DNA from: Bidens hawaiensis
Lineage: Eukaryota; Streptophyta; Magnoliopsida; Asterales; Asteraceae
NCBI GenBank assembly: GCA_021521415.1
Contig: JAIQDT010000001.1
Location: forward strand, 7,006,001 to 7,070,000
Direction: 5' to 3'
Length of the DNA: 64,000 nt
The position numbers and the translations under genes were made by a program. Below, in pieces: positions 32,075-44,262 of this stretch (within the stretch, counting starts at the first letter, position 1; the number at the start of each line of letters is the position of its first letter). The notes beneath the pieces were generated by a model. The model was given only the letters and a program-made list of their open reading frames with translations. It did not search any database and had not been told where the DNA came from.

Positions 32075-32701
32075 GCATGAATTTAAATCTATAATTACTT
32101 TTTCTTTTTCCTTTTTTTTAATAATTTTAGCATCGGAATTTTTCACCTTAAAATTCATCAAGCCTCGAATTTATAAAAGATTTGAACTCATCCCCTCACG
32201 TTTATTAAAATAGAAACAATATCACTACACCAACAGATCATGAGTTTAGTTTAAAAATACTATATACCCTAAACATTTGTCTTTGCTTCCTTTTTATTTT
32301 ATATTTTGATTTTCAAAATATAATGTTTTATAAATCGCAACTAGTGGTGGAGCTACGTTTGTATATACGTATAGTATCGTATTGATGAACAAACCCAGTC
32401 TTTTCCAGAGACCGAACCTGCTATCGATTAAAAAAATCTTTGGCGGAATAGCTTGTCCATCCCAAACTATTGCTATTAGATTTCGAAAGTATCTTAGATT
32501 AAAAAAGAAGAGTAAATATAGGTCAGATTCATTTGAGTGGCTCTGTTTAAAAATCTTATTAGTTAGAGAAAAGTGAAGAAGATGACTAATTATACTTGGC
32601 CTTCTAGCCATGCTAAATAAAAAGTTTTTGAGTTTTTCAGATGTAGTGTTTGCTTATAAAAAAGGAAAGAAAAACAAAACAAAACAAAACGGGAGTCATT
32701 A
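32075..32701. other. Intergenic, no gene seen
   Basis: AT-rich; the ORFs at 32294-32611 have no recognised domain. An AAAAC-run microsatellite lies near 32670-32690. Confidence 0.4.
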
Positions 32702-32710
32702 TTTATTTTA

Positions 32711-33786
32711 GGAGTATTGGTTTTTAATACTCTTAACTTTCACTCATTGAATGATATCACTCCCAACTAACGATTTGTCTCTCACCACTCCCAACTTGTA
32801 ACATGTTTTCTTCTGTCACTCCCGAACCTAACGAACCCTAACCTCGTTAGTTTTTTTGCTGGCGTGGCACGTTTTTGATGATTTGGCATTCATATGTGGC
32901 ATTTTTATACACATGGCATGAGAATATTAATAAGATAAATATTATATATTTTATTATATAATATGTGGTGTAAGCTTGTGTACAGGGTTATCCCTGTCAT
33001 GTCGGTCGCCGGAAACCTCCATAAAACAAAATGGAGTTATCCCCATCAAATAGGTTCCCGGAAACCTCCAATCCTCACCGGATTTCACCTCAGCGAGCAC
33101 CATATTCTACACCCAATCTTTCTCTCTGACCCAAAAACCTTCAATGACATCCACCGATCTACCAAACCCTAGCGAATCCCCAGTGATATCCACATCCCTT
33201 TAATCGAACTAGTCCGGCAGTTTACAACTCGGGTTTGGGGTGGTAGTTACATACCCTGGTTTCATTTAAATAGCAAACCCACCATCGATTTCAACCAAGA
33301 AACCCACCAAATTCGCCGGAAAACCGATTTTTCGTTTCAATCGACGAGAAGTATCTCTGAAATCGTTGGCGTGTTCTTCAGATTTGGTTATAGGGTTTTT
33401 TTTTGTTTGTGAACAACTAATTTTTTTGGGGGGGTTGAGAACCGTGGTGGATTAGGGGTGGAATAGTGATGACACTGGTGTTTTTTGATGGTGGTGGTCG
33501 GAATAGGTGGTAACTGGATAATATATATTCTATATATTATATGATAAAATATATAATATTTATATTATTAATACTCTCATGCCATGTGTATAAAAATGCC
33601 ACATATGAATGTCAAATCAGCAAAAACGTGTCATGTCAGCAAAAAACTAACGGGGTTAGAGTTCGTTAAGTTCGGAAGTGACAGAAGAAAACATGTTACA
33701 AGTTGGGAGTGGTGACAGACAAATTGTTAGTTGGGAGTGATATCATCCAATGAGTGAAAGTTAAAAGTATTAAAAACCAATATCTC
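32711..33786. mobile_element. Mutator-like element with long TIRs, Pack-MULE candidate
   Basis: Terminal inverted repeats of about 240 bp (32711-32960 and about 33525-33786) begin GGAGTATTGGTTTTTAATAC. The element is flanked by identical TTTATTTTA (32702-32710; 33787-33795), a perfect 9-bp TSD as Mutator-like elements make. The 560-bp interior has no transposase. It is GC-richer and reads like a plant gene leader and first exon (GTCGCCGGAAACCTCC, AACCCTAGCGAATCCC, TTCGCCGGAAAACCG), suggesting captured host DNA. Confidence 0.8.
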
Positions 33787-33795
33787 TTTATTTTA

Positions 33796-34617
33796 TTATT
33801 CTCTTACAACACTTAATTTGTTTATCATTCTTAATAATTGACCTTCCCTTATTATTTCGTTATTGTTTTATTGTTCCAACCTTTTTTTATTGTTCTTAGT
33901 AAAAAACAGAATACTTAGCAATTTTATTTTATTCTATTTTAAATTTATGTGCTTTTTAAAAAGATGACCGATCCAATTTATCCCGATCCGAAAATTTTGA
34001 TGTCGGATAATAATAATAATTCTGAACATCGAATAATACCAAACCCAAATGAAAAAATTCCTGGCTCCATTTGATCGCAACTACATATTTATATATACGT
34101 TGTTTTGATGCAAGCTTTAATCTAAACTGATTTGGGTGATAATTTACAAGGCATTTGAGCATAGACAAACAAGTAACCAAAGCTTTTTAGCTTTATTTTT
34201 CTTTTCTGTTTATTTTTTTTATAAGTTACAATTTGTGATTTCATAATAAATAAATAGATTTTTAAATTATTTTATATTTTATTAGTTTTAATTTTAATTT
34301 TATCATGTTGCTATATAAACTTTGTTCAAAATTCGCAAGGTTAAGACTGATGTAAAACCAATCAAACCAACCTTCGTCGTATTTATGTTTCAAACCTGTT
34401 ATGAGCGTTTTATAAAACTTTTAAAGGTAAATAAAATAACAATAGGTTACCATTCAAATAGTGGCTCACCAAGGTTGTACTGCACTGGGCTAGAAAGGCC
34501 ATCGGGGTATTGCAGTATTTATATTGGCACTCAGTCGTGTCCGAACCAGAAAGCTTTCTAGAGGGTGGGGGTGTTGTAGATTCCATTTACTTCAAGTGAA
34601 AAATTTTTAATATGTTG
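33796..34617. other. Intergenic, no gene seen
   Basis: AT-rich. The short ORFs at 33956-34180 and 34322-34561 show no domain. Confidence 0.4.
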
Positions 34618-34622
34618 GAAGG

Positions 34623-35605
34623 TGAAGAGGTAGGTCCCAGCAGAGCCCAATTGGACCCACAAGACTCACCTTGAAGAGGGACGTCTGCGCAGAAACCAAC
34701 TGGATCCGCAGGACCAACCATGCTCAGAGACGTGACGTCCTTACGCGCAGTACGCAAGCTGGTCCCGCAGGAAATGCCTCCCGATAGTGAAGGACTCCGC
34801 CTGTCCCCGCAGCCTCGGATACAAGCCATCAGGGAAGGCCACCCGCACAGCAAGGCTACACGCACAAGACACTTAGCTCTCAATCACTCAGTGTCATCTG
34901 AAGGAATGAGCGAAGCCGGGAACTATCCCGCACAAGGGCGGGAGGGGGAATACTCCCGCCCAAATAAGCCAGTCCGTACGATACAGGAAGATCTTCTGTA
35001 CTGTACCTGACGAGGTATGGGAAAAAGATCTGACTAAAGATACGACAGCTTACTGACACAGTATGGCGAGCAGCATGCTCCTACACTGTCACTATTAGCC
35101 GCTGCCTACTCACAAACTCTTGTCATAACACGTGCGTAGCCGGCAGTTGGTGGAAAAGGAATAGTATACAGCAGGTCTGGTCACTATCAGCCGCTACCTA
35201 CCCACCAACTACCAGCAGGGCACGTGCGTAGGCTACTGTTGGTGGAACAGGAACACTGTTGCAGCCGGCCACACCTCCTTGGAAACCTACCTTCGGCTAT
35301 AAATACCACAAATGGTATGACCATCTGATCTCATCATATCTTACCTTGTATCATCATATTATACCTGATATCTGCTCTAGCAATCTCTTAATATACTTTA
35401 TTATTTAAAGAGCAATCTAGTCTGATTCTCACGCCGGAGGGTGGTCACAAGGAGGAACCCCCCCCTTCTCAGTGACGAGCTCACGGTGTCTGTTTTGCAG
35501 GTTATCAGAAGAACCATCTTCTCAGGGTCTAACCCCTCGTGGGAAACAGCTATCTAACCCCCAGGTTATCTGTAATCTGTCGTGGGTTCACTTAGTGTTT
35601 CTTCA
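34623..35605 (+). repeat. E2 5' LTR
   Basis: 983 bp, TGAAGAGG..TTTCTTCA, TATA box at 35298-35305, followed by the same primer-binding site as E1. It differs from the E2 3' LTR at roughly ten single bases (for example CCCAATTGG versus CCCAGTTGG). Confidence 0.92.
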
Positions 35606-35670
35606 TTGGCGCCATCCGTGCATAAAGCTAGAACTTTATTTTTCTCCAGTTTTTTCAAACTTCTGCAAAG

Positions 35671-37125
35671 ATGGTTAGAGAAATTCCGGTAACCACAACC
35701 CCAGCTACTGGGGTGAATACCGGTAACACAGTTTTTACAAACACTACCCCGGTTACCCAAGCCGGGACAAGTGAAGTAAATTTTACGAACACTACCCCAG
35801 TTACTCAAGCTGGGGCAAGTGCAGTAAATGATCGCCTACTGGGATCCACTGATACCCAGCTTGAGAAACGAAGACTCCCCCGCCAAACTCTCGATGAAGT
35901 TAAGGCATGGGCGGAGGCACGACAAAAGGAATTCCAGGCTGAGTTGGACGAACGCTTGCGTTCCGTACAACAGGCCGACGAATTCGAATACTGGGAGGAT
36001 GACTCTGAGGAATCCGACTCCGACGCGAACCCTCGCCATAGGGCAAAAGGGAAGCGTAAGGAAATGGAATCCCAACCGAAAAGGCATTTTGGACAAGCCT
36101 TCAAACCAAAAAGCACAGGTGGAAGTCCACGAGACTTCTCCAAAACGTTCAGACCAAACGTAGCAAATACGGGAACGTCCAAATTTGCAAGGGACATTGC
36201 GGAAGCAATCGCCCCAAAGAGTGCCAAACAAATGCCTAACATAGGCACATATGACGGTATATCTGATCCAGACGATCATTTGAACAGATTCATAGCGGGG
36301 GCAACCGTCAGCAATTGGACGGAACCCACGTGGTGCTACATGTTCCAAATGACGCTTGTTGGGGCTGCTAGAGCTTGGTTTGATCGTCTACCGGTCAACC
36401 ACATCTACGACTGGGCAGACTTCCAGCAGAAGTTTAGCCAACACTTCAGCCAGCAACGGAAGTATACCGAGGAGCAATGGACAATCCTCAAATGCATACG
36501 AAAAGAAAATGAATCTCTGCCAAACTTCATCACTCGCTTCAACTCAAAGAAGCTAAGTTTGGGCAATATCAGCGAAGATCTTGTTCGCGCTGCCTTCATC
36601 CAGGGCGCGCATGACCCAGAGCTCATCCGCACCCTAACGGGTAAAGATGGCATGCCATCCACATGGGATGCCATCATGACAGCAGCAAAACGCTATGCGG
36701 AAACGGAGAAGCAACTGGGTAGAGATCTCCCACAGAGCACAAACCTCTACACTCAGAAGACGAGAGAAGACAACGTCCTCACCGCCCGACTAAATAAAAA
36801 GCGGAAGCAAGGCATTTGGCAGTCAAGGGTAAACTTTGACACCTCATCCGGCTTGCAACATCGATTGGGCGGAAGGGATAATGCACAGCCGCACCGGAAC
36901 TCCAGATGGACGCCACTCAGCAAAAGCGTCACTGAGATATTCGCCACTGAAGAGCTCCCGTGGCCAAAGCCTCCAATAATCCGACATCGTCACGATGCTG
37001 ATCGGAGCAAATACTGTGACTTTCACAAGACAAAAGGCCACAACACTGAAGAATGCACAGACGTAAAAGACATGGTCGAAGCATTTGTCAGAGATGGGAC
37101 GCTCGCGCACCTCGTGGCGCAATAA
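35671..37125 (+). CDS. gag: E2 gag (Tat-type capsid protein with zinc knuckle)
   Basis: 484-residue ORF. The N-terminus MVREIPVTTTPATG with NTTPVTQAG repeats is followed by the gag domain (YDGISDPDDHLNRFIAGA, WTEPTWCYMFQMTLVGAA, NHIYDWADFQQKFSQHFSQ) and a C-terminal CDFHKTKGHNTEEC knuckle near residue 450, a CX2HX4HX4C variant usual in Tat elements. Unlike E1, the knuckle is in the gag frame and the ORF ends with TAA right after LAHLVAQ. It is open although the element has lost pol. Confidence 0.92.
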   Translation: MVREIPVTTTPATGVNTGNTVFTNTTPVTQAGTSEVNFTNTTPVTQAGASAVNDRLLGSTDTQLEKRRLPRQTLDEVKAWAEARQKEFQAELDERLRSVQQADEFEYWEDDSEESDSDANPRHRAKGKRKEMESQPKRHFGQAFKPKSTGGSPRDFSKTFRPNVANTGTSKFARDIAEAIAPKSAKQMPNIGTYDGISDPDDHLNRFIAGATVSNWTEPTWCYMFQMTLVGAARAWFDRLPVNHIYDWADFQQKFSQHFSQQRKYTEEQWTILKCIRKENESLPNFITRFNSKKLSLGNISEDLVRAAFIQGAHDPELIRTLTGKDGMPSTWDAIMTAAKRYAETEKQLGRDLPQSTNLYTQKTREDNVLTARLNKKRKQGIWQSRVNFDTSSGLQHRLGGRDNAQPHRNSRWTPLSKSVTEIFATEELPWPKPPIIRHRHDADRSKYCDFHKTKGHNTEECTDVKDMVEAFVRDGTLAHLVAQ

Positions 37126-37330
37126 AGGCTGAGCAGGCGGGTGCGTGTAGAACCCCAGCTGGGGAAAACACGAATCAAAATTCCAGCTTCAATATCGAGA
37201 CTACATGCTGCGTAAAGAACGAGATCCCGAACCAGGTGCGTATCGGCTCGATGGCACTCCCATCCCAACAACATGGAAGGGAGCTCATTTACACAGTTTG
37301 CATGTAAATCAATTCCAATTTGTAAAGAAA
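37126..37330 (+). pseudogene. E2 pol 3' remnant
   Basis: From about 37190 the DNA again matches the last part of E1 pol (CGAGACTACATGCTGCGTAA; CTCGATGGCACTCCCATCC; the TGTAAATCAATTCCAA end). Everything between E1 positions of about 21215 and 24905 is absent, with roughly 70 bp of unmatched joining sequence. No enzyme domain remains. Confidence 0.8.
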
Positions 37331-37419
37331 AGGCCAAGAGCCACTTCTAATGGAAATGATTCTCTTTAAGAACATCGAAGCTGATGATTTTACATTTATA
37401 CTTTTCTGAACACTAATAT

Positions 37420-37860
37420 GCCGGTTTTCACCGCATAATTACGTGAAGTCATTGCGTGGGAAGGCGGTCCTACCCGCACGAACCCAATAACGTGGCAAAC
37501 CTTCACGCAGGTCAGTTGAAGGGGAAAAAGTTCAGCACCCAAAAATGAAAGTGCCGGTCTATCCGCACCAATCATAACGAGGAAACTGAATAATAACCTA
37601 TCAACAACCGCGCGTCGAACGGTTAAACTATGCAACACTGGTGACGGCATTCACATTACGTGAAGTCGTTGCGTGGGAAGGCGGTCCTACCCGCACGAAC
37701 CCAATAACGTGGCAAACCTTCACGCAGGTCAGTTGAAGGGGAAGAGTTCAATTATCCCATTAAATGAAAGTGCCGGTCTATCCGCATGAATCATTAAAGG
37801 AAACTGAACACTAACCTATTGACAACCGCGCGTCGAACGGTTCAAAACAAAATTCTTTAA
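37420..37860. repeat. About 218-bp tandem pair in E2
   Basis: Two units with ACGTGAAGTC(A/G)TTGCGTGGGAAGG, near 37440 and 37658, each followed by ACCCGCACGAACCCAATAACG and TTCACGCAGGTCAGTTGAAGG. It is a relative of the neighbouring 150-bp array. Confidence 0.75.
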
Positions 37861-37865
37861 AGGAT

Positions 37866-38620
37866 GAGGAAAACCTACACGCAGGTCAGATAAGGGTAAA
37901 GTTTTGCCATCCTACTAAGTGCAAGTGACGGTTCTACCCGCACAATCACGAAAGAGGAAGCAAAACTTCACACTTAACAACCACGTTCAAAGGTTAACTT
38001 ATCCTCAAAGGATGAGGAAAACCTACACGCAGGTCAGATAAAGGTAAAGTTTTGCCATCCTACTAAGTGCAAGTGACGGTTCTACCCGCACAATCACGAA
38101 AGAGGAAGCAAAACTTCACACTTATCAACCACGTTCAAAGGTTAACTTATCCTCAAAGGATGAGGAAAACCTACACGCAGGTCAGATAAAGGTAAAGTTT
38201 TGCCATCCTACTAAGTGCAAGTGACGGTTCTACCCGCACAATCACGAAAGAGGAAGCAAAACTTCACACCTATTATCAACCACGTTCAAATGTTAACTTA
38301 TCCTCAAAGGATGAGGAAAACCTACACGCAGGTCAGATAAGGGTAAAGTTTTGCCATCCTACTAAGTGCAAGTGACGGTTCTACCCGCACAATCACGAAA
38401 GAGGAAGCAAAACTTCACACCTATTATCAACCACGTTCAAAGGTTAACTTATCCTCAAAAGGATGAGGAAAACCTACACGCAGGTCAGATGAAGGTTAAA
38501 GTTTAGCCATCCTACTAAGTGCAAGTGATGGTTCTACCCGCACAATCACGAAAGAGGAAGCAAAACTTTAACCCATTATCAACCACGTTCAACAGGTTAA
38601 CTTATTCTAAATACTTGGAA
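37866..38620. repeat. About 150-bp tandem array in E2 (5 units)
   Basis: CCTACACGCAGGTCAGAT recurs at about 37874, 38022, 38170, 38321 and 38473 (period 148-152). It is the same repeat as the E1 array at 25.2-25.7 kb but with five nearly uniform units. It lies between the pol scrap and the end of the antisense gene. Confidence 0.88.
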
Positions 38621-38823
38621 AATTGCTAATTTAAACTAAGTATGCAAGTCATAAGTTTATAAAGCAAGGAACCCAAAGAAGGAAATAACAATCTTATACG
38701 CAAAAAGATTTATATTTCACAAATGAATTATTACAAGAATGGCCGGGTAACTACCCGCCTACGAAAAGAAAAATAAATACATCCGTACAAGACTATCCTA
38801 GCAATGGGAAGGGATCTTCGGGA

Positions 38824-41800
38824 TCAAGCCTCAGGGCCGCCTCCACTTGGACCCGCTCCATCAGAAGAACGGGGCGGTTCGATGAAGGCTTTAAGGACAG
38901 CTAACCCATCATCAGCAGCAGCTACTTGGTTCACCTTCTCCACCACTGGATGCGGGAAGGCGGCGTATTGATTTACTGCTTGGTCATATATGGCTTCAGT
39001 ATCAACATTGTACAAAGGGAAGTTGGAAGGCGGGAAGCCTTTCTCAACGAACCCTAGACCAAGCAGGAAGCCAGCCCGTTCCCCATCCTCGTGAGAAGCA
39101 TTGAGGGCTGCACTCATAGCATCGTCGTAGGATGTCTCTGAGAAGACCCGATGCACAACCTACAAAGAAAATACAAGTGTCAAACACCTTTTCTATGTAC
39201 AAAGGAAAGCGTAAAGACATGAAAGCTTACCTGAGGCAACGCTTCTCGAAGAAGCCATTCCTTGGCAACCAGAGCTTCTTGAAGGGCGGCTTGAGCTTGG
39301 GTGCGGGCGCGTTCGGCTTCGCTTTTATTGAGGTTGGCAAGTTGCACTTCCTTTGCAGCAGCCTCTTCAACGCCCTTAAGCTTCCGCTCGGTGTGGTCAA
39401 GCACGCCCCTCTGGTCCAGGATCTCTTGGAGCTTCTTGGCATCTTCCATCGCCAAGGCATCATGAGCACGTCGGAGAGCCTCTAATTTGGCCTTGAGCTC
39501 CTCGTTCTCCACGCGTAAAGGCTCAGCAACGGCTTCAGCCTTGGTGGCCCTCTCAGTTGCGTTCCTCGCAGTCTCCTTAGCCAGCCGAAGCTGTTCGTTA
39601 ACAGCTTGGGCAGCCTTGGAGCGGGCCTCGAGTCGCGCTTGAACTTCAACCTCGAGGGCTTTGAAGGCCTTCTCCTTCTCCGCAGCAGCTGCGGCCAACC
39701 GTTGGTTCTCCTCCCGAAGAGCCCGCGCTTGAGATACGTCCTTGGCGCGAGCTGCTTTCAACTTGTCGTTTTCACGACAAAGCAGCTCGACACGCGGCTG
39801 CATCCGGGCCTGGAGAACCCGAAGCTCATTGGTTAGCCTACCCTCCTGGTAGCTAGCCATGGCTTCCCCCAACGCACCATGAGGAGCAGCGTGGCGAGCC
39901 CAGTCCACGCACTCCACAGGGGTACGAAGGGTTGTTCCTCGGCGTATGTTCCATCGCGGAACATACACTTCATTGGAATCCGACACTGCAAAGAACAAAA
40001 AAGCAGTTAGGAAAAAGACGATAAAAAATAAAAGTGAAAAAGGGGCCAAAGGAACCCTACGCACCTGTAGGGTCTATAACAGGCCGATAGCCGCCGAACC
40101 CATCACCTGAACCCAAAGGAAACCCATCCAAAAGGTCAGGCAGATGGGAAGGTGGCAAGGATTGGCGAGTACTCCCATGCGTACCTGATGAGCCGGCCGT
40201 CGGTGCCGGTGGCGGGGCCGCAGTCGCTGCCGCGGTATCCGCAGCAATCGTAACCGCCGGCTCGGTGAAGGATGCCGTAAAAATTGCACTCACGGCTGGC
40301 GGTGGCGTAAACTCGGCTGGAACAGTCGGCTCAGAGTGAGCAACTGAACCAGCGGGAGCAGGCGCAGGCGCCTGGGTCGACGCCTCAGGTAGGCTGACCA
40401 AGCCTACCGTCATCGGCGGAGAGGTACTAGGCACTCCACCCTGGAATGCGTCAACATCCACGCCTGCACAAGAAGATGAGTGTTAATAAATTTATGAAGT
40501 ATGATAAATCTACAAAAAGAAGAATGTTTGTACTTACGGGTTTTCTTGAGCCTGAACGTACGGACGGGCGGGGATGAACCCGATGGAGCCGGTCTCTTGA
40601 TGCCGGTCACCGTCGTCGTCGTTGGTCCTCCGGAGGTAACAGTCATAGCCTCCGGAGCAGTGGTCTTCTCACCACCGGGGTTCCCCGCCACCTCTTCACT
40701 ATCTGACTCGGTGTCAGATAGAAGCACCGGATCAGCTGTGGAGGCCACCTTCTCCTTCCCTTTCCCGCCGGCAGCCTTCTTCTTCCGCACCAGCGGAGGA
40801 CCATCTGCGGATTCCTCAGAAGAAGACAGGATGTAAGGAATTCCAGCAGCGGGTACAGCATTGAGGGGTTGAGGATAGAATATCGCCTTACCTGGCCGCC
40901 GGTGGCTCAGGATCTCTTGGCCCGGCGGATAGACCTCCACAAACCGATCCGCCGTTTGCTCCAGGATGGGCAACTCATTCTCGTCTAGAGCACGAGTGCC
41001 CACCCGCACGGGACCGTCAGCTTCCCGCGGGTACAGGAGAGACTCCAAGTCATTCCCCTCTGAAAGAAAAGAAACAGTTAGAAGACAAACTAATATCAGC
41101 AAGAAAGACAAGACATACCATAAGGAATAGAGTTCAAACCGTATTCGAGAAGGATGGGAAACCGAGACGCCTCCTTCCATACCCGGCTCATCCCCAGCAT
41201 CACCATCCCGGACTCCGCAAACCGGTAAACCGGAGATTGGACCCGGGATATCTTCGCGAACCATTCCGCCTCCTGGTAGCTGGAAGCGTGAAGGCTCGGA
41301 AGCGCTTGCCCCTTCTTAAACTTCATGGCAATGGGAATGGCGCGGGCAGAAATGTAGAAGAACTCCCGCTTCCACGATCGGAGACTGCGCTCGGTCACGC
41401 AAATCTTCAAACCCTTAATACGGGTTGTCAGGGTGTACCATCCCTGGACGCACCTCCAAGTATAGAAGGTCATCAGGCGGTCCACATAGGGCTCAATACC
41501 CAGAATCCGGCATACCCACTCGAAGTGCCGAATCTTGGCAATCGCCATCGGATGCACCTCGGTCAGGTGCACACCGTGCCTCTCCAGGACACGGTACACA
41601 AACTTTGTCAATGGGAACCTAAGGTTCCCATAAACAAAGAATGCAGCATATACCCCGATCTTGCCACTGGGGGCATCGTACACAGTCTGGTGGGATCCAG
41701 GAAACTCAGGCTCAAGAGACTCAAGCATGAATTTCCTGACGACGTACTGGTACTGATCGACAGGTAGAGCACACTGGCACTCGCCAGCAGTACTCCTATC

Positions 41801-41833
41801 GTCGGCTACAGCTTCAGCATCATGAGAAGACAT
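38824..41833 (-). CDS. Antisense gene of Tat element E2, five exons
   Basis: Predicted exons (minus): 41833-41119, 41059-40538, 40463-40065, 39985-39231, 39159-38824. The joined 2727 bases are open for 908 residues. Every intron sits at the same place and phase as in the E1 copy. Same layout: PF04195-like first exon (VRKFMLESLEPEFPGSH, VYGNLRFPLTKFVYRVLER), acidic Ser/Pro-rich middle, long Ala/Glu/Lys coiled coil in exon 4 with an extra heptad-like stretch relative to E1, and a Gly-rich tail. Exon lengths differ from E1 only by multiples of three. Function unknown; splice sites are predicted from sequence and from agreement between the two copies. Confidence 0.8.
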
Positions 41834-41953
41834 TTTGCAGAAAGAAGAAAGCGATTTCGGGAAAATGCTTGCCTGAAAAGGGGAGTATTTGCCGGAAATC
41901 GCTAAGAAGAAGAAGAGAGGTGAAAGTGTGGATTACAAAGAGGCCTCTCCCCC

Positions 41954-41961
41954 TTTATATA
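41954..41961 (-). promoter_or_regulatory. TATA box for E2 antisense gene
   Basis: Minus strand TATATAAAGGGG about 120 bases upstream of the ATG at 41833, matching the E1 copy. The 41962-42290 stretch upstream closely matches E1 29029-29344. Confidence 0.6.
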
Positions 41962-42289
41962 CTAATCGCAATTAATGCGATGAATTTAATGCGGAGGAGA
42001 GAGAAATCTAAGGTGCAATGAAACTATGACACGTGGCAAAAAGCAGGCTGGCAACAGCTGTTGAGAGGACGTGTGCCAGTAATTTCGCGGCCACGCGCCC
42101 GAAAAATCGCGCCCACTCGCCGAAAAAAGCGTCTGGAATGACCATGTAATGTCACGTCACCATAACTTCCTGCACGTCCTGACACAGTCAGAAGAAACCG
42201 TCGCACGACGTTTCAGAGGTTTGGACTGTTCCTATCTTTCCACCAACCTTTCGAATTTCAAAATTCAAAATTTAAAAATATTAAAAAGT

Positions 42290-42890
42290 AAGCGGGAAAA
42301 TACCCCTTACCTTGGCAAACAAGTAATCATAAGACGGATGCGGGTACAGTGTAAAGGCAAAACCCTTCACATACCTAGCACCCGCAGGAAATTGAAGCCA
42401 AGCAAAACCTTGGCGAACAAGTAACCGTAAGACGGCTGCGGGTACAGTGTTAAGGCAAAACCCTTCACATACCTAGCACCCGCAGGGAATTGAAGCCAAG
42501 TAAACCTTGGCGAACAAGTAACCGTAAGACGGCTGCGGGTACAGTGTTAAGGCAAAACCCTTCACATACCTAGCACCCGCAGGGGATTGAAGCCAAGTAA
42601 ACCTTGGCGAACAAGTAACCGTAAGACGGCTGCGGGTACAGTGTTAAGGCAAAACCCTTCACATACCTAGCACCCGCAGGGAATTGAAGCCAAGTATTCC
42701 TCGGCAACCAAGTAACTATAAGACGGGTGCGGGTACAGTGTAAAGGCATAACCCTTCACATACCTAGCACCCGCAGGGAATTGACGCCAGGAATACCTTG
42801 GAAGTAAAGTAACCGTAAGACGAGCGTAGGTACAGTGTTAAGGCAAAACCCTTCACATACCTAGCGCTCCGCTGGGAATTGAAACCAAGA
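42290..42890. repeat. 97-bp tandem array upstream of E2 antisense gene (6 units)
   Basis: CCTTCACATACCTAGCACCC recurs at about 42364, 42462, 42559, 42656, 42753 and 42850, an even 97-bp period. The middle units are almost identical (GTAACCGTAAGACGGCTGCG), which suggests recent expansion. The 42891-43274 spacer carries the purine tract GGACTGGGGGGACT just before the 3' LTR. Confidence 0.88.
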
Positions 42891-43274
42891 AGGATCTTCT
42901 GGGCAATGCTTGTGTAAACGGAAATAACATCCCCGCATAGCGGGAACGTCGAGAACTACGTTGTTTGAAGCTCCAGGATGGAATTGGTTGTTTTAACATA
43001 ATTGATCACTATGTTCAAAACTACCAAAACCTCACGGAGAATCCACACAAGTGGGACTCAACGCTCCTGACTTGCGAGTAGGTTACAGCCTACCCGCATC
43101 ATACCCAAAGACCAAGCAGGAAACTCGGGAATTTCTGCAAGTGACAAGGACTTCCGCGGGAAGAATCCCCATGGAAAACCTTAAAAAACCCTTTTCAAAA
43201 CCCTCTGCTTAAAGTCCAAAAGTTCACCTCACTTTATTAAACACGCATGAGAAGAACATTGGACTGGGGGGACT

Positions 43275-44257
43275 TGAAGAGGTAGGTCCCAGCAGAGCCC
43301 AGTTGGACCCACAAGACTCACCTTGAAGAGGGACGTCTGCGCAGAAACCAACTGGATCCGCAGGACCAACCATGCTTAGAGACGTGACGTCCTTACGCGC
43401 AGTACGCAAGCTGGTCCCGCAGGAAATGCCTCCCGATGGTGAAGGACTCCGCCTGTCCCCGCAGCCTCGGATACAAGCCATCAGGAAAGGCCACCCGCAC
43501 AGCAAGGCTACACGCACAAGACACTTAGCTCTCAATCACTCAGTGTCACCTGAAGGAATGAGCGAAGCCGGGAACTATCCAGCACAAGGGCGGGAGGGGG
43601 AATACTCCCGCCCAAATAAGCCAGTCCGTACGATACAGGAAGATCTTCTGTACTGTACCTGACGAGGTATGGGAAAAAGATCTGACTAAAGATACGACAG
43701 CTTACTGACACAGTATGGCGAGCAGCATGCTCCTACACTGTCACTATTAGCCGCTGCCTACTCACCAACTCTTGTCATAACACGTGCGTAGCCGGCAGTT
43801 GGTGGAAAAGGAATAGTATACAGCAGGTCTGGTCACTATCAGCCGCTACCTACCTAACAACTACCAGCAGGGCACGTGCGTAGGCTACTGTTGGTGGAAC
43901 AGGAACACTGTTGCAGCCGGCCACACCTCCTTGGAAACCTACCTTCGGCTATAAATACCACAAATGGTATGACCATCTGATCTCATCATATCTTACCTTG
44001 TATCATCATATTATACCTGATATCGGCTCTAGCAATCTCTTAATATACTTTATTATTTAAAGAGCAATCTAGTCTGATTCTCACGCCGGAGGGTGGTCAC
44101 AAGGAGGAACCCCCCCCTTCTCAGTGACGAGCTCACGGTGTCTGTTTTGCAGGTTATCAGAAGAACCATCTTCTCAGGGTCTAACCCCTCGTGGGAAACA
44201 GCTATCTAACCCCCAGGTTATCTGTAATCTGTCGTGGGTTCACTTAGTGTTTCTTCA
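43275..44257 (+). repeat. E2 3' LTR
   Basis: 983 bp, TG..CA, TATA at 43950-43957, immediately followed by the TSD GAAGG. About 1% different from the 5' copy. Confidence 0.92.
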
Positions 44258-44262
44258 GAAGG

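Larger units (their letters stand above)
34623..44257 (+). mobile_element. Ty3/gypsy Tat-lineage element E2, pol-deleted
   Basis: It has TG..CA LTRs of 983 bp each and a perfect 5-bp TSD GAAGG at 34618-34622 and 44258-44262. Same order as E1, but about 3.7 kb of pol is missing between the gag stop (37125) and a pol-end scrap near 37190. gag is intact with its zinc knuckle, and the antisense gene is intact. About ten substitutions separate the two LTRs (roughly 1%), so it is older than E1. It could only move using enzymes made by another element. Confidence 0.92.

Noticed and set aside
37866..38620. CRISPR-like array (repeats with regular spacing)
   Set aside because: Units are contiguous tandem repeats without unique spacers, in a plant retrotransposon.
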